From Alphaproteobacteria bacterium (GTDB lineage: Bacteria; Pseudomonadota; Alphaproteobacteria; JABAAW01): DNA of 6,551 nt. Position numbers and translations under genes: made by a program. Positions 1-6,400 of the stretch are shown here, in pieces; the stretch's first letter is position 1; every line of letters starts with the position of its first letter. The stretch is taken from contig JABAAA010000071.1 of the NCBI GenBank assembly GCA_014239005.1, positions 1-6,551 on the forward strand, in the 5' to 3' direction. The notes under the pieces are model-generated. The model saw only the letters and a program-made list of their open reading frames with translations, made no database searches and was not told where the DNA came from.

Positions 1-906
1 CGCTCGCCCGAATGGGGACTCTTCCTCCACCCCAACAACGCGCTCGCCGCTCACCGAGGACAACGACTCGCCGCTTCCCTCGCGCCTCACAGCGCGCGCA
101 CCGCTCGATTCTTGGAAAACAGCCTCAGACGCATCGGCGCACTCCAACGCGAAATCGATCGCAAAAAAGAACAACTGAGCGCGCACCTCGAAGACGTCGC
201 TGCCTATCGACAACGCATCGCTCGGCTCTCCTCGCACAAACAACGTTTGCTGCCTCTCTCCGCCAAAGAACGCGCCACCCTCAAAACACACGCACAAGAA
301 CTGGCAGAACAGGCTGAATCTGTGCAAGCGCTCGTCGCTCGGTTGGAACGCTCATCGTTTGCTCACCAAGGAGGCGTGCTAGAAAGCGTCCTCGGCGGTA
401 TCCCGCACAGCCTGCGCGTTTTTCCCGAATCTTTGTCGTCATCCTCGTCGTCATCCTCGTCGTCATCCTCGTCGCCATCCTCGTCTTCCTCTCTGCCCTC
501 CTCGCCTCGCCAAAACATCGTGGTCGCGCCCGCCGAAGGAGCGTGGCTGAAACGCTACGGCAGCTCGGACGGACACGGACAGACGCTCAGCGGCATCGTC
601 ATCGAAACCGAAGCCGCGACGACAGTGCTCGCCGCCTTCGACGGACGCGTCGTCTTCGCCGATACCTTCCGCGACCAAGGCAAGCTGCTGATCGTCGAAC
701 ACAAAGGCGGATACCATACGGTGATCGCCAATCTTGCAGAACTCTTCGTCTCGCTCGGACAAGGCGTGCTGGCAGGAGAACCCGTCGGACGCATGGGCGC
801 GCAAAACAGCACCCTCTACTTTGAAGTGCGGCAACACGGCAAACCGCTCAACCCACAACGATGGATCAGAGAAACTCCGCGCAGAAGAGCCTTCTTGCAA
901 CAATAG
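1..906 (+). CDS. envC: EnvC-type murein hydrolase activator with degenerate LytM/M23 domain (5' partial)
   Basis: The frame is open to the left edge, so the N-terminus and signal peptide lie outside. The 301 visible residues form a charged, probably coiled-coil segment (about 38-120), a poly-serine linker (about 146-170) and a C-terminal LytM/M23 fold (about 174-287). Active M23 peptidases bind zinc through HxxxD and HxH. Here the first motif is absent (the region reads TLSGIVIET) and the second reads TLYFEVR where LHFEVR is usual. The third histidine region reads TVIANL rather than TxYAHL. The domain is therefore probably non-catalytic, as in EnvC, which is recruited by FtsEX in the periplasm and activates N-acetylmuramyl-L-alanine amidases for septal peptidoglycan splitting. 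Position next to ctpA agrees with the alphaproteobacterial envC-ctpA order. A TTG at 112 is internal, not the start. Family assignment is firm; the amidase partner is inferred. Confidence 0.85.
   Translation, partial: RSPEWGLFLHPNNALAAHRGQRLAASLAPHSARTARFLENSLRRIGALQREIDRKKEQLSAHLEDVAAYRQRIARLSSHKQRLLPLSAKERATLKTHAQELAEQAESVQALVARLERSSFAHQGGVLESVLGGIPHSLRVFPESLSSSSSSSSSSSSSPSSSSSLPSSPRQNIVVAPAEGAWLKRYGSSDGHGQTLSGIVIETEAATTVLAAFDGRVVFADTFRDQGKLLIVEHKGGYHTVIANLAELFVSLGQGVLAGEPVGRMGAQNSTLYFEVRQHGKPLNPQRWIRETPRRRAFLQQ
436..483 (+). repeat. In-frame 12-bp tandem repeat encoding poly-serine in envC
   Basis: The unit TCGTCATCCTCG occurs three times perfectly (436-447, 448-459, 460-471). A fourth copy at 472-483 has one change, T to C, giving one proline. 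The unit is exactly four serine codons in the envC frame, so gain or loss of a copy changes the protein by four serines without a frameshift. Serine-rich sequence continues to about 507. The tract lies between the coiled-coil part and the LytM domain and so looks like a flexible linker. Confidence 0.95.
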
Positions 907-943
907 GCTTCAACAACAAACAACCCGAAAAAGAAAAACGCAC

Positions 944-974
944 GCACAAACCTTTTGTGCTACCTTGCACAAAC
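944..974. repeat. Three-armed inverted repeat in the envC-ctpA spacer
   Basis: GCACAAA (944-950), TTTGTGC (954-960) and GCACAAA (967-973) lie in series. The middle arm can pair perfectly with either outer arm, giving two mutually exclusive 7-bp hairpins with loops of 3 (CCT) and 6 (TACCTT) bases. The outer arms are an 8-bp direct repeat, since both are followed by C. No T-run follows on the plus strand, so it is not a standard terminator of envC. A poor promoter-like pair, TTGCAC at 965 and TATGCG at 989, overlaps the last arm. An operator, mRNA switch or chance repeat are all possible. Confidence 0.6.
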
Positions 975-1027
975 AGAGGGTCAGAAAGTATGCGTGCGAA
1001 GAAAACAAACACGAGCCAAAATGATGA

Positions 1028-1100
1028 GCGCAAGAAAACGAGCAACGAGCAACGAGCAATGAGCGAAAGAACGTTTGTCAAAACGGGCGCAAGAAAACGA
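1028..1100. repeat. 14-bp direct repeat pair upstream of ctpA
   Basis: GCGCAAGAAAACGA occurs at 1028-1041 and again at 1087-1100, with weaker similarity continuing downstream of both copies (AGCAACGAG versus ACATGAG). This looks like a local duplication within the A-rich leader ahead of ctpA. A short perfect inverted repeat, CGTTT-GTCA-AAACG at 1072-1085, sits between the copies. No function can be assigned. Confidence 0.75.
1038..1065. repeat. Heptamer tandem repeat ACGAGCA in the ctpA leader
   Basis: ACGAGCA is repeated perfectly three times (1038-1044, 1045-1051, 1052-1058), followed by a degenerate copy ATGAGCG (1059-1065). It lies about 50 bases ahead of the probable ctpA start. The surrounding plus strand is strikingly poor in T. 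A seven-base unit is not codon-periodic, which supports the region being non-coding. Confidence 0.85.
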
Positions 1101-1113
1101 ACATGAGTTAAAG

Positions 1114-2397
1114 ATGATGTTTCGCGTGGTGAAAAATCTGTTGCGCAAAATACCGACGTTCCTGCTAGGAGCAGCAGTGACGCTCGCGTTCGTGCTGTTC
1201 TTCTCTGCCCAACAGAGCGGTTCGGGCTCCGCATCCCAGCGCGGCGTCTCTGCAGACACCTACGCGCTGTTGGACGCCTTCGGAGAAGTCTTTCATCGCG
1301 TTCGCCGCGACTATGTGCGCGAGGTCGGCGACGAAGAACTGATCGAAGCCGCGATCGAAGGCATGGTGTCATCGCTGGATCCGCACTCTGCATACTTGAA
1401 TCCGCGCCGCTACCGCGATCTGCAAGTCAACACGCACGGCGAGTTCGGAGGCCTCGGCATCGAGGTGACGCTCGACGACGAATCGGGCGCAGTCAAAGTG
1501 ATCTCGCCCCTCGACGACACGCCGGCGATGCAAGCCGGCATCCAAAGCGGCGACCTGATCGTACGCATCGACGAGACGGTCGTGCGCGGCATGACACTCG
1601 ACAAAGCCGTCGATATCCTGCGCGGTCCCGTCGGCAAAAAGGTGAACCTGACGATCAAACGCGGCGATGCCGAGCCCTTCGAACTGACAATCGTACGCAA
1701 ACTCATCAAGCTGCGCGTCGTGCGCACGCGATTGGAAGGCGATGCACGCCAAGGAATCGTGGGCTATGTGCGCCTTGCCGGCTTCAGCGAAAAGGTCGCC
1801 AAGACGATGAAACACGAAATCAAAAAGCTGAACGACGATGCACGCGCGCCCATCGTGGGCTATGTATTGGACTTGCGCAACAATCCCGGAGGACTCCTAG
1901 ACCAGGCGATCGCAGTCAGCGACCTCTTCCTTGCCGGCGGGGAGATCGTCTCCGTGCGTGGTCGAGGGGGCAGGAACCACCAGCGTTTTCAAGCGTCGAA
2001 GAACGATGTCACCGAAGGCAAACCCATCGTCGTTCTCATTAACGGTGCCTCGGCATCCGCATCCGAGATCGTCGCGGGCGCGCCCAAAGACCATCGCCGC
2101 CCCAAGCTGCTGGGTGAAAAATCCTTCGGAAAAGGATCGGTACAAACGCTCATCCCCCTCAAAAATCGCCGCAACGCCGCGCTCAAGCTCACCGTGCAAC
2201 ACTACTACACGCCGAGCGGAACCTTGATTCACAAAAAAGGAATCGATCCCGATATCCTCGTCGTTGCAGAAAAGAAAACCCCCGACAGCAGCAAAGAAGA
2301 CAAGCCACAAGAGGACAAGCCACAAGAAGAAGATGTGCAACTGCAACGCGCCTTGCAAGTCGTGCGTAACGAGGCGCGAAGCGCGACGCAGAAATAA
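1114..2397 (+). CDS. ctpA: S41 family C-terminal processing protease (CtpA/Prc)
   Basis: This is a periplasmic serine protease that trims or degrades proteins recognised through their C-termini. From ATG 1114 it has 427 residues, usual for CtpA. Residues about 13-31 form a hydrophobic signal anchor. A PDZ domain follows, starting near GLGIEV (113-118), then the S41 catalytic core. The core shows LDLRNNPGG (252-260), GASASASEI (311-319) with probable nucleophile S315, and SFGKGSVQ (337-344) with K340 as the Ser-Lys dyad partner, at the family's spacing of 25. YYTPSG (364-369) and KGIDPD (375-380) are also typical. The tail after about 388 is charged and low in complexity, including a duplicated EDKPQ. 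The frame extends upstream to TTG 1075, but those 13 residues are charged leader-like sequence. ATG 1114 or 1117 places the basic start directly before the hydrophobic segment; the ribosome-binding site is weak. Its place beside envC suggests a role in envelope or division homeostasis, which is inferred. Confidence 0.95.
   Translation: MMFRVVKNLLRKIPTFLLGAAVTLAFVLFFSAQQSGSGSASQRGVSADTYALLDAFGEVFHRVRRDYVREVGDEELIEAAIEGMVSSLDPHSAYLNPRRYRDLQVNTHGEFGGLGIEVTLDDESGAVKVISPLDDTPAMQAGIQSGDLIVRIDETVVRGMTLDKAVDILRGPVGKKVNLTIKRGDAEPFELTIVRKLIKLRVVRTRLEGDARQGIVGYVRLAGFSEKVAKTMKHEIKKLNDDARAPIVGYVLDLRNNPGGLLDQAIAVSDLFLAGGEIVSVRGRGGRNHQRFQASKNDVTEGKPIVVLINGASASASEIVAGAPKDHRRPKLLGEKSFGKGSVQTLIPLKNRRNAALKLTVQHYYTPSGTLIHKKGIDPDILVVAEKKTPDSSKEDKPQEDKPQEEDVQLQRALQVVRNEARSATQK
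2296..2325 (+). repeat. In-frame 15-bp tandem duplication in the ctpA tail
   Basis: Two adjacent 15-base copies, 2296-2310 and 2311-2325, differ at one base (GAA versus GAG) and both encode EDKPQ. They lie in the charged C-terminal tail of CtpA, after the conserved protease core, where length changes should be tolerated. Confidence 0.9.
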
Positions 2398-2461
2398 CAT
2401 CGCGGCGACCCCGACAGCGGCAGCGGCAAGCGAAGGCGAGACGCGTTGAAATGGAAGCGCT

Positions 2462-3640
2462 ATGACAAGCCAAAACGCTCCCTTCGTCGCTCCTCCTCCG
2501 CAAGGAGCCAATTCTGATCCTGACTCTGACCCCGCGTCCGAGAACCTTGAGGGTGCGCAAACGTCGCAGCCTGCCCCCTCCGCCAAGGCGGCGTTGTCTG
2601 ATGTCAAGGTGCACCAAGCACAAGGCGGCATGTGGCATCGGCTCTATGTGTGGACATGGATTGCCACCCTGAGCGTCATCGGCTTCACGTTGCTGGGGCT
2701 CAAGACGATGCCGTTGCACGGCTACAAGGGCGATTTGTTGGATAGAGTGCAGGTTTCGGTGCAAGTCGATCGCCTGCTTGCAATCTTGCGCGGACAAGTT
2801 GTGCCGACGACAGAAGGCGAGGCGGTGGTCTCGATGATTCCCTCGCTGTTGGAAAGCACCGAGGTCTACGGCATGCTGCCCGTGCGCGCTGCCGACGGCA
2901 ACAGCGCGTGGCGCGCCTATCGCGCACGCGTTCCGCTCACTTCGGGCAGAGGAAAGATCGTCGTCATCGTCGCCGACTTGGGACTAGACGACTTTGCAAC
3001 GGAACGAGCGATCGATCTGCCGCCGGCCGTTACTTTGGAGTTTTCTCCTTACGGACGCTCGCTCACGCGCTGGGCATTGTTCGCGCGCGAAAAAGGACAC
3101 GAGCTGTTGCTCTCGCTGCCGTTGGAGGGGTTGCCCGAAAGCGGGATTGACGCCGGAGACCTCGAGCTTGCCCAAGAACAAGGCGCGCCGGAAACCCTAC
3201 ATCGTCTGAAAAGTGTGTTGGGACGCATGACGGGTTATGTCGGCGTTACCGGCGGCAATCCGTCCAGCTTTTTCAACAACCTTGAAGCTTCGCGTCCCGT
3301 TTTGCGCGACCTCTCGTCGCGCGGACTGCTGTTCCTCGCAGAATCTTCGCGGACGCGGCAAGCGCTTTCGTATGCACGTTCTCTGCGCATGCCGACAGCT
3401 CGCCTCGATACGACGTTCTCAGAGGCGCAAACGCGCGAGGAGATCGACGAGCGCTTGCGTGAGCTGACAGCGCGAGCGCGCCGCAGCCGCTCGGCTACGA
3501 TTGTACGCTTTGCCCCCTTGCCGACAACGTTGAATGCCTTGAGCGATTGGCTTGTTGCCCTCGACGATTCGCGCGGCTACCAGGTGATCCCGCTTACCGC
3601 GGTGTTTGCCCCAAGCTCGGGACGACAGAGAAGCTTCTAG
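2462..3640 (+). CDS. Divergent polysaccharide deacetylase family protein (YibQ-like), membrane anchored, probably lacking metal ligands
   Basis: The 392-residue protein has a hydrophilic, Pro/Ser/Asp-rich cytoplasmic start, one membrane segment (about 61-80), a spacer, and a deacetylase-like domain from about 163 to 382. Recognisable family stretches are GKIVVIVADLGL (164-175), TERAIDLPPAVTLEFSPYG (180-198), GHELLLSLPLE (212-222), GYVGV (258-262), RGLLFL (287-292) and VIPLTAVF (375-382). In the family as I know it these surround a catalytic DD, an N-N-H-x-G-S motif and a late GHP histidine. Here they read AD (171-172), TGGNPSS (263-269) and VRFAP (348-352), so most expected metal ligands are missing. 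The fold assignment is good, but enzymatic activity is doubtful; a binding or scaffold role is conjecture. ATG 2462 is preceded by GGAAG at 2453-2457, and the gene starts 64 bases after ctpA, so co-transcription is likely. The true substrate of this family is poorly known. Confidence 0.85.
   Translation: MTSQNAPFVAPPPQGANSDPDSDPASENLEGAQTSQPAPSAKAALSDVKVHQAQGGMWHRLYVWTWIATLSVIGFTLLGLKTMPLHGYKGDLLDRVQVSVQVDRLLAILRGQVVPTTEGEAVVSMIPSLLESTEVYGMLPVRAADGNSAWRAYRARVPLTSGRGKIVVIVADLGLDDFATERAIDLPPAVTLEFSPYGRSLTRWALFAREKGHELLLSLPLEGLPESGIDAGDLELAQEQGAPETLHRLKSVLGRMTGYVGVTGGNPSSFFNNLEASRPVLRDLSSRGLLFLAESSRTRQALSYARSLRMPTARLDTTFSEAQTREEIDERLRELTARARRSRSATIVRFAPLPTTLNALSDWLVALDDSRGYQVIPLTAVFAPSSGRQRSF
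2513..2536 (+). repeat. Diverged 12-bp in-frame duplication in the deacetylase N-terminus
   Basis: Codons 2513-2524 and 2525-2536 encode SDPD then SDPA, with 8 of 12 bases matching. It lies in the hydrophilic tail before the membrane segment. It could be an older, decayed duplication of the kind seen in the neighbouring genes, or simple compositional bias. Confidence 0.4.
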
Positions 3641-3645
3641 GGTGG
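3641..3645 (+). promoter_or_regulatory. Probable ribosome-binding site for rppH
   Basis: GGTGG lies directly after the stop codon of the deacetylase gene and ends 8 bases before ATG 3654. This favours 3654 over the upstream in-frame TTG 3606, which is inside the preceding gene, and GTG 3642, which would overlap the site. Confidence 0.5.
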
Positions 3646-3653
3646 ATGTCGGG

Positions 3654-4175
3654 ATGAATTGGGTTTCGAACGAGGAATCGAACGAGGCGCACGAGTACCG
3701 TCCTTGCGTGGGTGTGATGCTTTTGAACGCGCGCGACGAAGTCTTTGTCGGTCGCAGGATCGATCACCCCTCGCGTTATTGGCAAATGCCGCAGGGGGGT
3801 ATCGAAGAGGGGGAAGAGCCGTTGGTAGCGGCGTGGCGCGAGATGGGGGAAGAGATCGGCAGCCGCAACGCTCGCCTGCTTGCCGAGCATGGTGCGTGGC
3901 TGCGCTACGACCTGCCGTCCTCGCTCAGGGCGACCTTGTGGGGGGGGCGATACCGCGGACAGCGACAGCGGTGGTTCCTCTTTCGTTTCTTGGGCGCAGA
4001 CGAGGAGCTTTCGGTTGCAACGGCGCAGCCCGAGTTTTCCCAGTGGCGATGGTTGGCGTTGGATTCGCTCACCTCCAAGATCGTGCCGTTCAAGCGCGAG
4101 ATCTATGCGAAGGTCGTCTTGTTTGCGCACGATATTCTTGACCAAAAGACTAGGGCTGTTGACGAGGCAGGATGA
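3654..4175 (+). CDS. rppH: RNA pyrophosphohydrolase (Nudix family)
   Basis: RppH removes pyrophosphate from the triphosphorylated 5' ends of mRNA in the cytoplasm, making them open to RNase E-dependent decay. The 173-residue length fits. An intact Nudix box spans 48-70: G48, E54, R62, E63, E66, E67, G69, matching GX5EX7REUXEEXGU except for S70 at the final, normally hydrophobic place. Flanking RppH-type sequence includes [11 protein letters not shown] (15-25), VGRRID (32-37), YWQMPQGG (42-49) and [13 protein letters not shown] (100-112). The first dozen residues carry a duplicated SNEE/SNEA and precede the conserved domain. The gene starts 13 bases after the deacetylase stop and its stop overlaps the uvrB start. 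Alphaproteobacterial homologues are sometimes annotated as dinucleoside polyphosphate hydrolase (IalA/NudH), so activity on Ap4A or Ap5A is an alternative. The G8 run at codons 96-98 is noted separately. Confidence 0.93.
   Translation: MNWVSNEESNEAHEYRPCVGVMLLNARDEVFVGRRIDHPSRYWQMPQGGIEEGEEPLVAAWREMGEEIGSRNARLLAEHGAWLRYDLPSSLRATLWGGRYRGQRQRWFLFRFLGADEELSVATAQPEFSQWRWLALDSLTSKIVPFKREIYAKVVLFAHDILDQKTRAVDEAG
3666..3689 (+). repeat. In-frame 12-bp tandem duplication near the rppH start
   Basis: TCGAACGAGG is found at 3666-3675 and 3678-3687 with a period of exactly 12 bases. The two units encode SNEE and SNEA. It lies in the non-conserved N-terminal extension ahead of the Nudix domain. On the minus strand it shows two GTTC sites 8 bases apart, one base away from the alphaproteobacterial SOS box spacing of 7. 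Confidence 0.85.
3940..3947 (+). other. G8 homopolymer inside rppH
   Basis: Eight consecutive G lie in codons 96-98 (Trp-Gly-Gly), within the conserved core of RppH. A second run of six G is at 3794-3799 in the QGG codons before the Nudix box. Such runs are prone to slippage in replication and in sequencing. The frame is intact across both, so the assembled length is the functional one. Confidence 0.9.
4164..4175 (+). promoter_or_regulatory. uvrB ribosome-binding site and ATGA overlap with rppH
   Basis: GAGG at 4164-4167 lies 4 bases ahead of ATG 4172 and 7 ahead of the in-frame ATG 4175. ATG 4172 shares bases with the rppH stop TGA (4173-4175), forming an ATGA overlap. This usually means translational coupling, so uvrB expression should depend at least partly on rppH translation. 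Either ATG could be the start; they differ by one methionine. Confidence 0.7.
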
Positions 4176-6283
4176 TGCTCGATTTAGACGCTCCACTCGG
4201 TAAACCACGCGACCGTGGCGGCAGGGCGGACTATACGCTCGTCTCCGATTATGTTCCTTCAGGCGACCAACCCTCCGCGATAGACGCGCTCGCGCGAGGC
4301 TTGCGGGCAGGCAAGCGCGATCAAGTCCTGCTAGGCGTTACAGGATCGGGCAAGACGTTCACGATAGCGCAAGTGATTCGCGCGCTCGGTCGCTCGGCGC
4401 TGATCTTGGCGCCGAACAAGACGCTGGCAGCCCAGCTCTACGGCGAGATGAAAGGGTTCTTTCCCAACAACGCCGTCGAGTATTTCGTCTCCTACTACGA
4501 CTATTACCAGCCTGAAGCCTATGTGCCGCGCTCCGACACCTACATCGAAAAGGAAGCGACGATCAACGAGCAGATCGATCGCATGCGCCACTCGGCGACG
4601 CGCGCGCTGTTAGAACGCAAGGATACGGTGATTGTCGCCTCGGTCTCGTGCATCTACGGGCTGGGCGCCGTAGAGACCTACGCGCGGTTGGTCGTCGACC
4701 TTGTTGCAGACACGGCGTTCGAGCAACGCCGCCTTTTGCAAGAACTGGTGTCGTTGCAGTACAAGCGCAACGACCATGCCTTTACGCGCGGCACCTTTCG
4801 CGTGCGCGGCGAACGCATCGATATTTTTCCCAGCCACTTGGAAGATTGCGCGTGGCGCGTGTGCTTTTTCGGCGACAAGGTTGAGCGAATCGATTCCTTC
4901 GATCCTTTGACGGGAACGTTGGTCGAGAAGTTGGAGAAGATTCGCGTCTATGCGAACTCGCACTATGTCACGCCGCGTCCGACGCTTCGGCGTGCGATCG
5001 AGCGGATTCGCGTCGAGCTTCGCCAACGGCTCGTCGATTTGAAACATGAAAAAAAGCTGTTGGAGGCGCAGCGCTTGGAGCAACGCACGCGATTCGATTT
5101 GGAAATGCTGGAGACGACGGGCATGTGTCAAGGCATCGAGAACTACTCGCGTCATTTGACGGGACGCGTGTCGGGCGAGCCCCCGCCGACTCTGTTCGAA
5201 TACTTGCCCGAAGACGCGTTGTTGGTCGTCGACGAAAGTCATGTCACCGTGCCGCAGCTTGGCGGCATGTATCGTGGCGATTTCAGCCGCAAGTCGACGC
5301 TCAGCGAGCACGGCTTTCGCTTGCCTTCTTGCATCGACAACAGACCTTTGAAGTTCGAAGAGTGGGAAAGCATGCGTCCGCAAACGCTGTTCGTCTCGGC
5401 AACCCCCGGCGACTGGGAGCAGCAGCGTGCGCAAGGCTCGATCGTCGAGCAGATCGTGCGCCCGACAGGGTTGGTCGAGCCGCCCTGCTCGGTGCGCCCG
5501 ACCGAGCATCAAGTGGACGACCTGATCGCCGAGTGTCGTGATTGCGTGTCGCGCGACCAGCGCGTTCTTGTCACGACTCTCACTAAGCGCATGGCGGAGG
5601 ATTTGAGCGAATACCTTTCAGAAGCGGGGCTTCGCGTGCGTTATCTGCATTCGGACATCGAAACTTTAGAGCGCATCGCCATTCTCATGGACTTGCGCCG
5701 CGGCGTCTTCGACATTCTGATCGGCATCAATTTGCTGCGCGAGGGCTTGGACATTCCTGAATGCGCCCTGGTGGCGATTTTGGACGCGGACAAGGAAGGG
5801 TTCCTACGCTCGAAACGCTCGCTTATCCAAACGATCGGGCGCGCGGCGCGCCATCTGGAAGGGCGCGTCATCCTGTACGCTGACAAGCGTACCGAAGCGA
5901 TGAACTATGCGTTGGAAGAAACCGCGCGCAGGCGGCAAAAGCAGGAAGTCTACAATGCGAAGCATGGCATCAAACCTGAGGGCGTGCGCAAGTCGATCCA
6001 TGAGATCATCTCGCCTGTCGCGGAGGAGAAGAGTGCCAGTACCTCCGAAAACGGCAAGTTGCGTGAAGAGTTGCGCGAGCGTTTGCGCGACATTGCGTTG
6101 GGCGACTATTTGGCGGTGTTGGAGCGGCGCATGAAGGCGCATGCGACGGACATGGCGTTCGAGCGTGCGGTTCTGTTCAGGGACGAGATTCGCAAGCTGG
6201 AGGTGGGCGACCTGTCGCATCCGCTCTTTGTGTTCGAGGTGGACAAGGGCTTGTTGGAAGAATGCTTGCCGTTGCTGACCTAA
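4172..6283 (+). CDS. uvrB: Excinuclease ABC subunit B
   Basis: UvrB is the helicase-like damage-verification subunit of nucleotide excision repair; it is loaded by UvrA and then recruits UvrC for incision. The 703 residues show the full motif set: the GDQPSAI motif (31-37), Walker A GVTGSGKT (55-62), the beta-hairpin region [25 protein letters not shown] segment (108-128), Walker B DESH (354-357), SATPG (409-413), REGLDIPE (523-530), [11 protein letters not shown] (537-547) and QTIGRAAR (553-560). The C-terminal UVR motif that contacts UvrC is at about 638-677. All catalytic elements look intact. The conserved core begins near residue 21, so the ATG 4172 start leaves a short, family-typical N-terminal tail. 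It overlaps rppH by 4 bases and is probably read from the same transcript; uvrB directly after rppH is not the order I expect, though that is from memory. No SOS box is seen just upstream. Confidence 0.98.
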   Translation: MMLDLDAPLGKPRDRGGRADYTLVSDYVPSGDQPSAIDALARGLRAGKRDQVLLGVTGSGKTFTIAQVIRALGRSALILAPNKTLAAQLYGEMKGFFPNNAVEYFVSYYDYYQPEAYVPRSDTYIEKEATINEQIDRMRHSATRALLERKDTVIVASVSCIYGLGAVETYARLVVDLVADTAFEQRRLLQELVSLQYKRNDHAFTRGTFRVRGERIDIFPSHLEDCAWRVCFFGDKVERIDSFDPLTGTLVEKLEKIRVYANSHYVTPRPTLRRAIERIRVELRQRLVDLKHEKKLLEAQRLEQRTRFDLEMLETTGMCQGIENYSRHLTGRVSGEPPPTLFEYLPEDALLVVDESHVTVPQLGGMYRGDFSRKSTLSEHGFRLPSCIDNRPLKFEEWESMRPQTLFVSATPGDWEQQRAQGSIVEQIVRPTGLVEPPCSVRPTEHQVDDLIAECRDCVSRDQRVLVTTLTKRMAEDLSEYLSEAGLRVRYLHSDIETLERIAILMDLRRGVFDILIGINLLREGLDIPECALVAILDADKEGFLRSKRSLIQTIGRAARHLEGRVILYADKRTEAMNYALEETARRRQKQEVYNAKHGIKPEGVRKSIHEIISPVAEEKSASTSENGKLREELRERLRDIALGDYLAVLERRMKAHATDMAFERAVLFRDEIRKLEVGDLSHPLFVFEVDKGLLEECLPLLT

Positions 6284-6331
6284 CCCAAGGCTGTGTGCAA
6301 AAGGCGCGTGCGCGGAGAAAAGGCAAGAAGA

Positions 6332-6355
6332 AATAGACGAATAGACGAACAGGCG
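6332..6355. repeat. Octamer tandem repeat AATAGACG downstream of uvrB
   Basis: AATAGACG occurs at 6332-6339 and 6340-6347, followed by a degenerate copy AACAGGCG (6348-6355). It lies in the spacer between uvrB and the convergent minus-strand gene. It resembles the ACGAGCA heptamers ahead of ctpA in being short, tandem and rich in A, G and C. Confidence 0.8.
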
Positions 6356-6400
6356 TGGGCGTAGAACCTCTGGCAAGTTGATTTTCGCAAGACGCAAGCG

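Noticed and set aside
436..507. Serine repeat and other tandem repeats as a CRISPR array
   Set aside because: Units are 7-15 bases and directly adjacent with no unique spacers, and there are no cas genes.
927..960. Minus-strand intrinsic terminator: hairpin followed by a T-rich tract
   Set aside because: The T-tract begins five bases after the stem and there is no minus-strand gene ending here for it to serve.
861..1106. Plus-strand open frame of 81 codons bridging the envC end and the ctpA leader
   Set aside because: It overlaps envC out of frame, has low-complexity Lys/Arg/Thr-rich composition caused by the T-poor DNA, no domain and no good ribosome-binding site.
1075..1113. Upstream TTG start for ctpA
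   Set aside because: It would add 13 charged residues before the signal anchor and lies in repeat-derived leader sequence; ATG 1114 or 1117 gives a normal start.
866..1393. Long minus-strand open frame opposite ctpA and its leader
   Set aside because: It covers conserved CtpA coding sequence on the other strand and has no recognisable protein features; GC-rich genes commonly leave open antisense frames.
1897..2797. Overlapping minus-strand open frames across the ctpA-deacetylase junction
   Set aside because: They are antisense to two well-supported genes and their Cys/Arg-rich translations look random.
3666..3687. Possible SOS (LexA) box, GTTC twice on the minus strand
   Set aside because: The alphaproteobacterial box needs 7 bases between GTTC units; here there are 8. 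It is inside rppH coding sequence about 490 bases from uvrB, and is explained by the 12-bp duplication.
3659..4141. Second plus-strand frame of 160 codons inside rppH
   Set aside because: It is the +1-shifted shadow of rppH; the Nudix box and all family motifs lie in the rppH frame.
4610..5512. 300-codon minus-strand open frame inside uvrB
   Set aside because: It is antisense to invariant UvrB motifs and its Arg/Leu/Ala-rich translation is typical of shadow frames.
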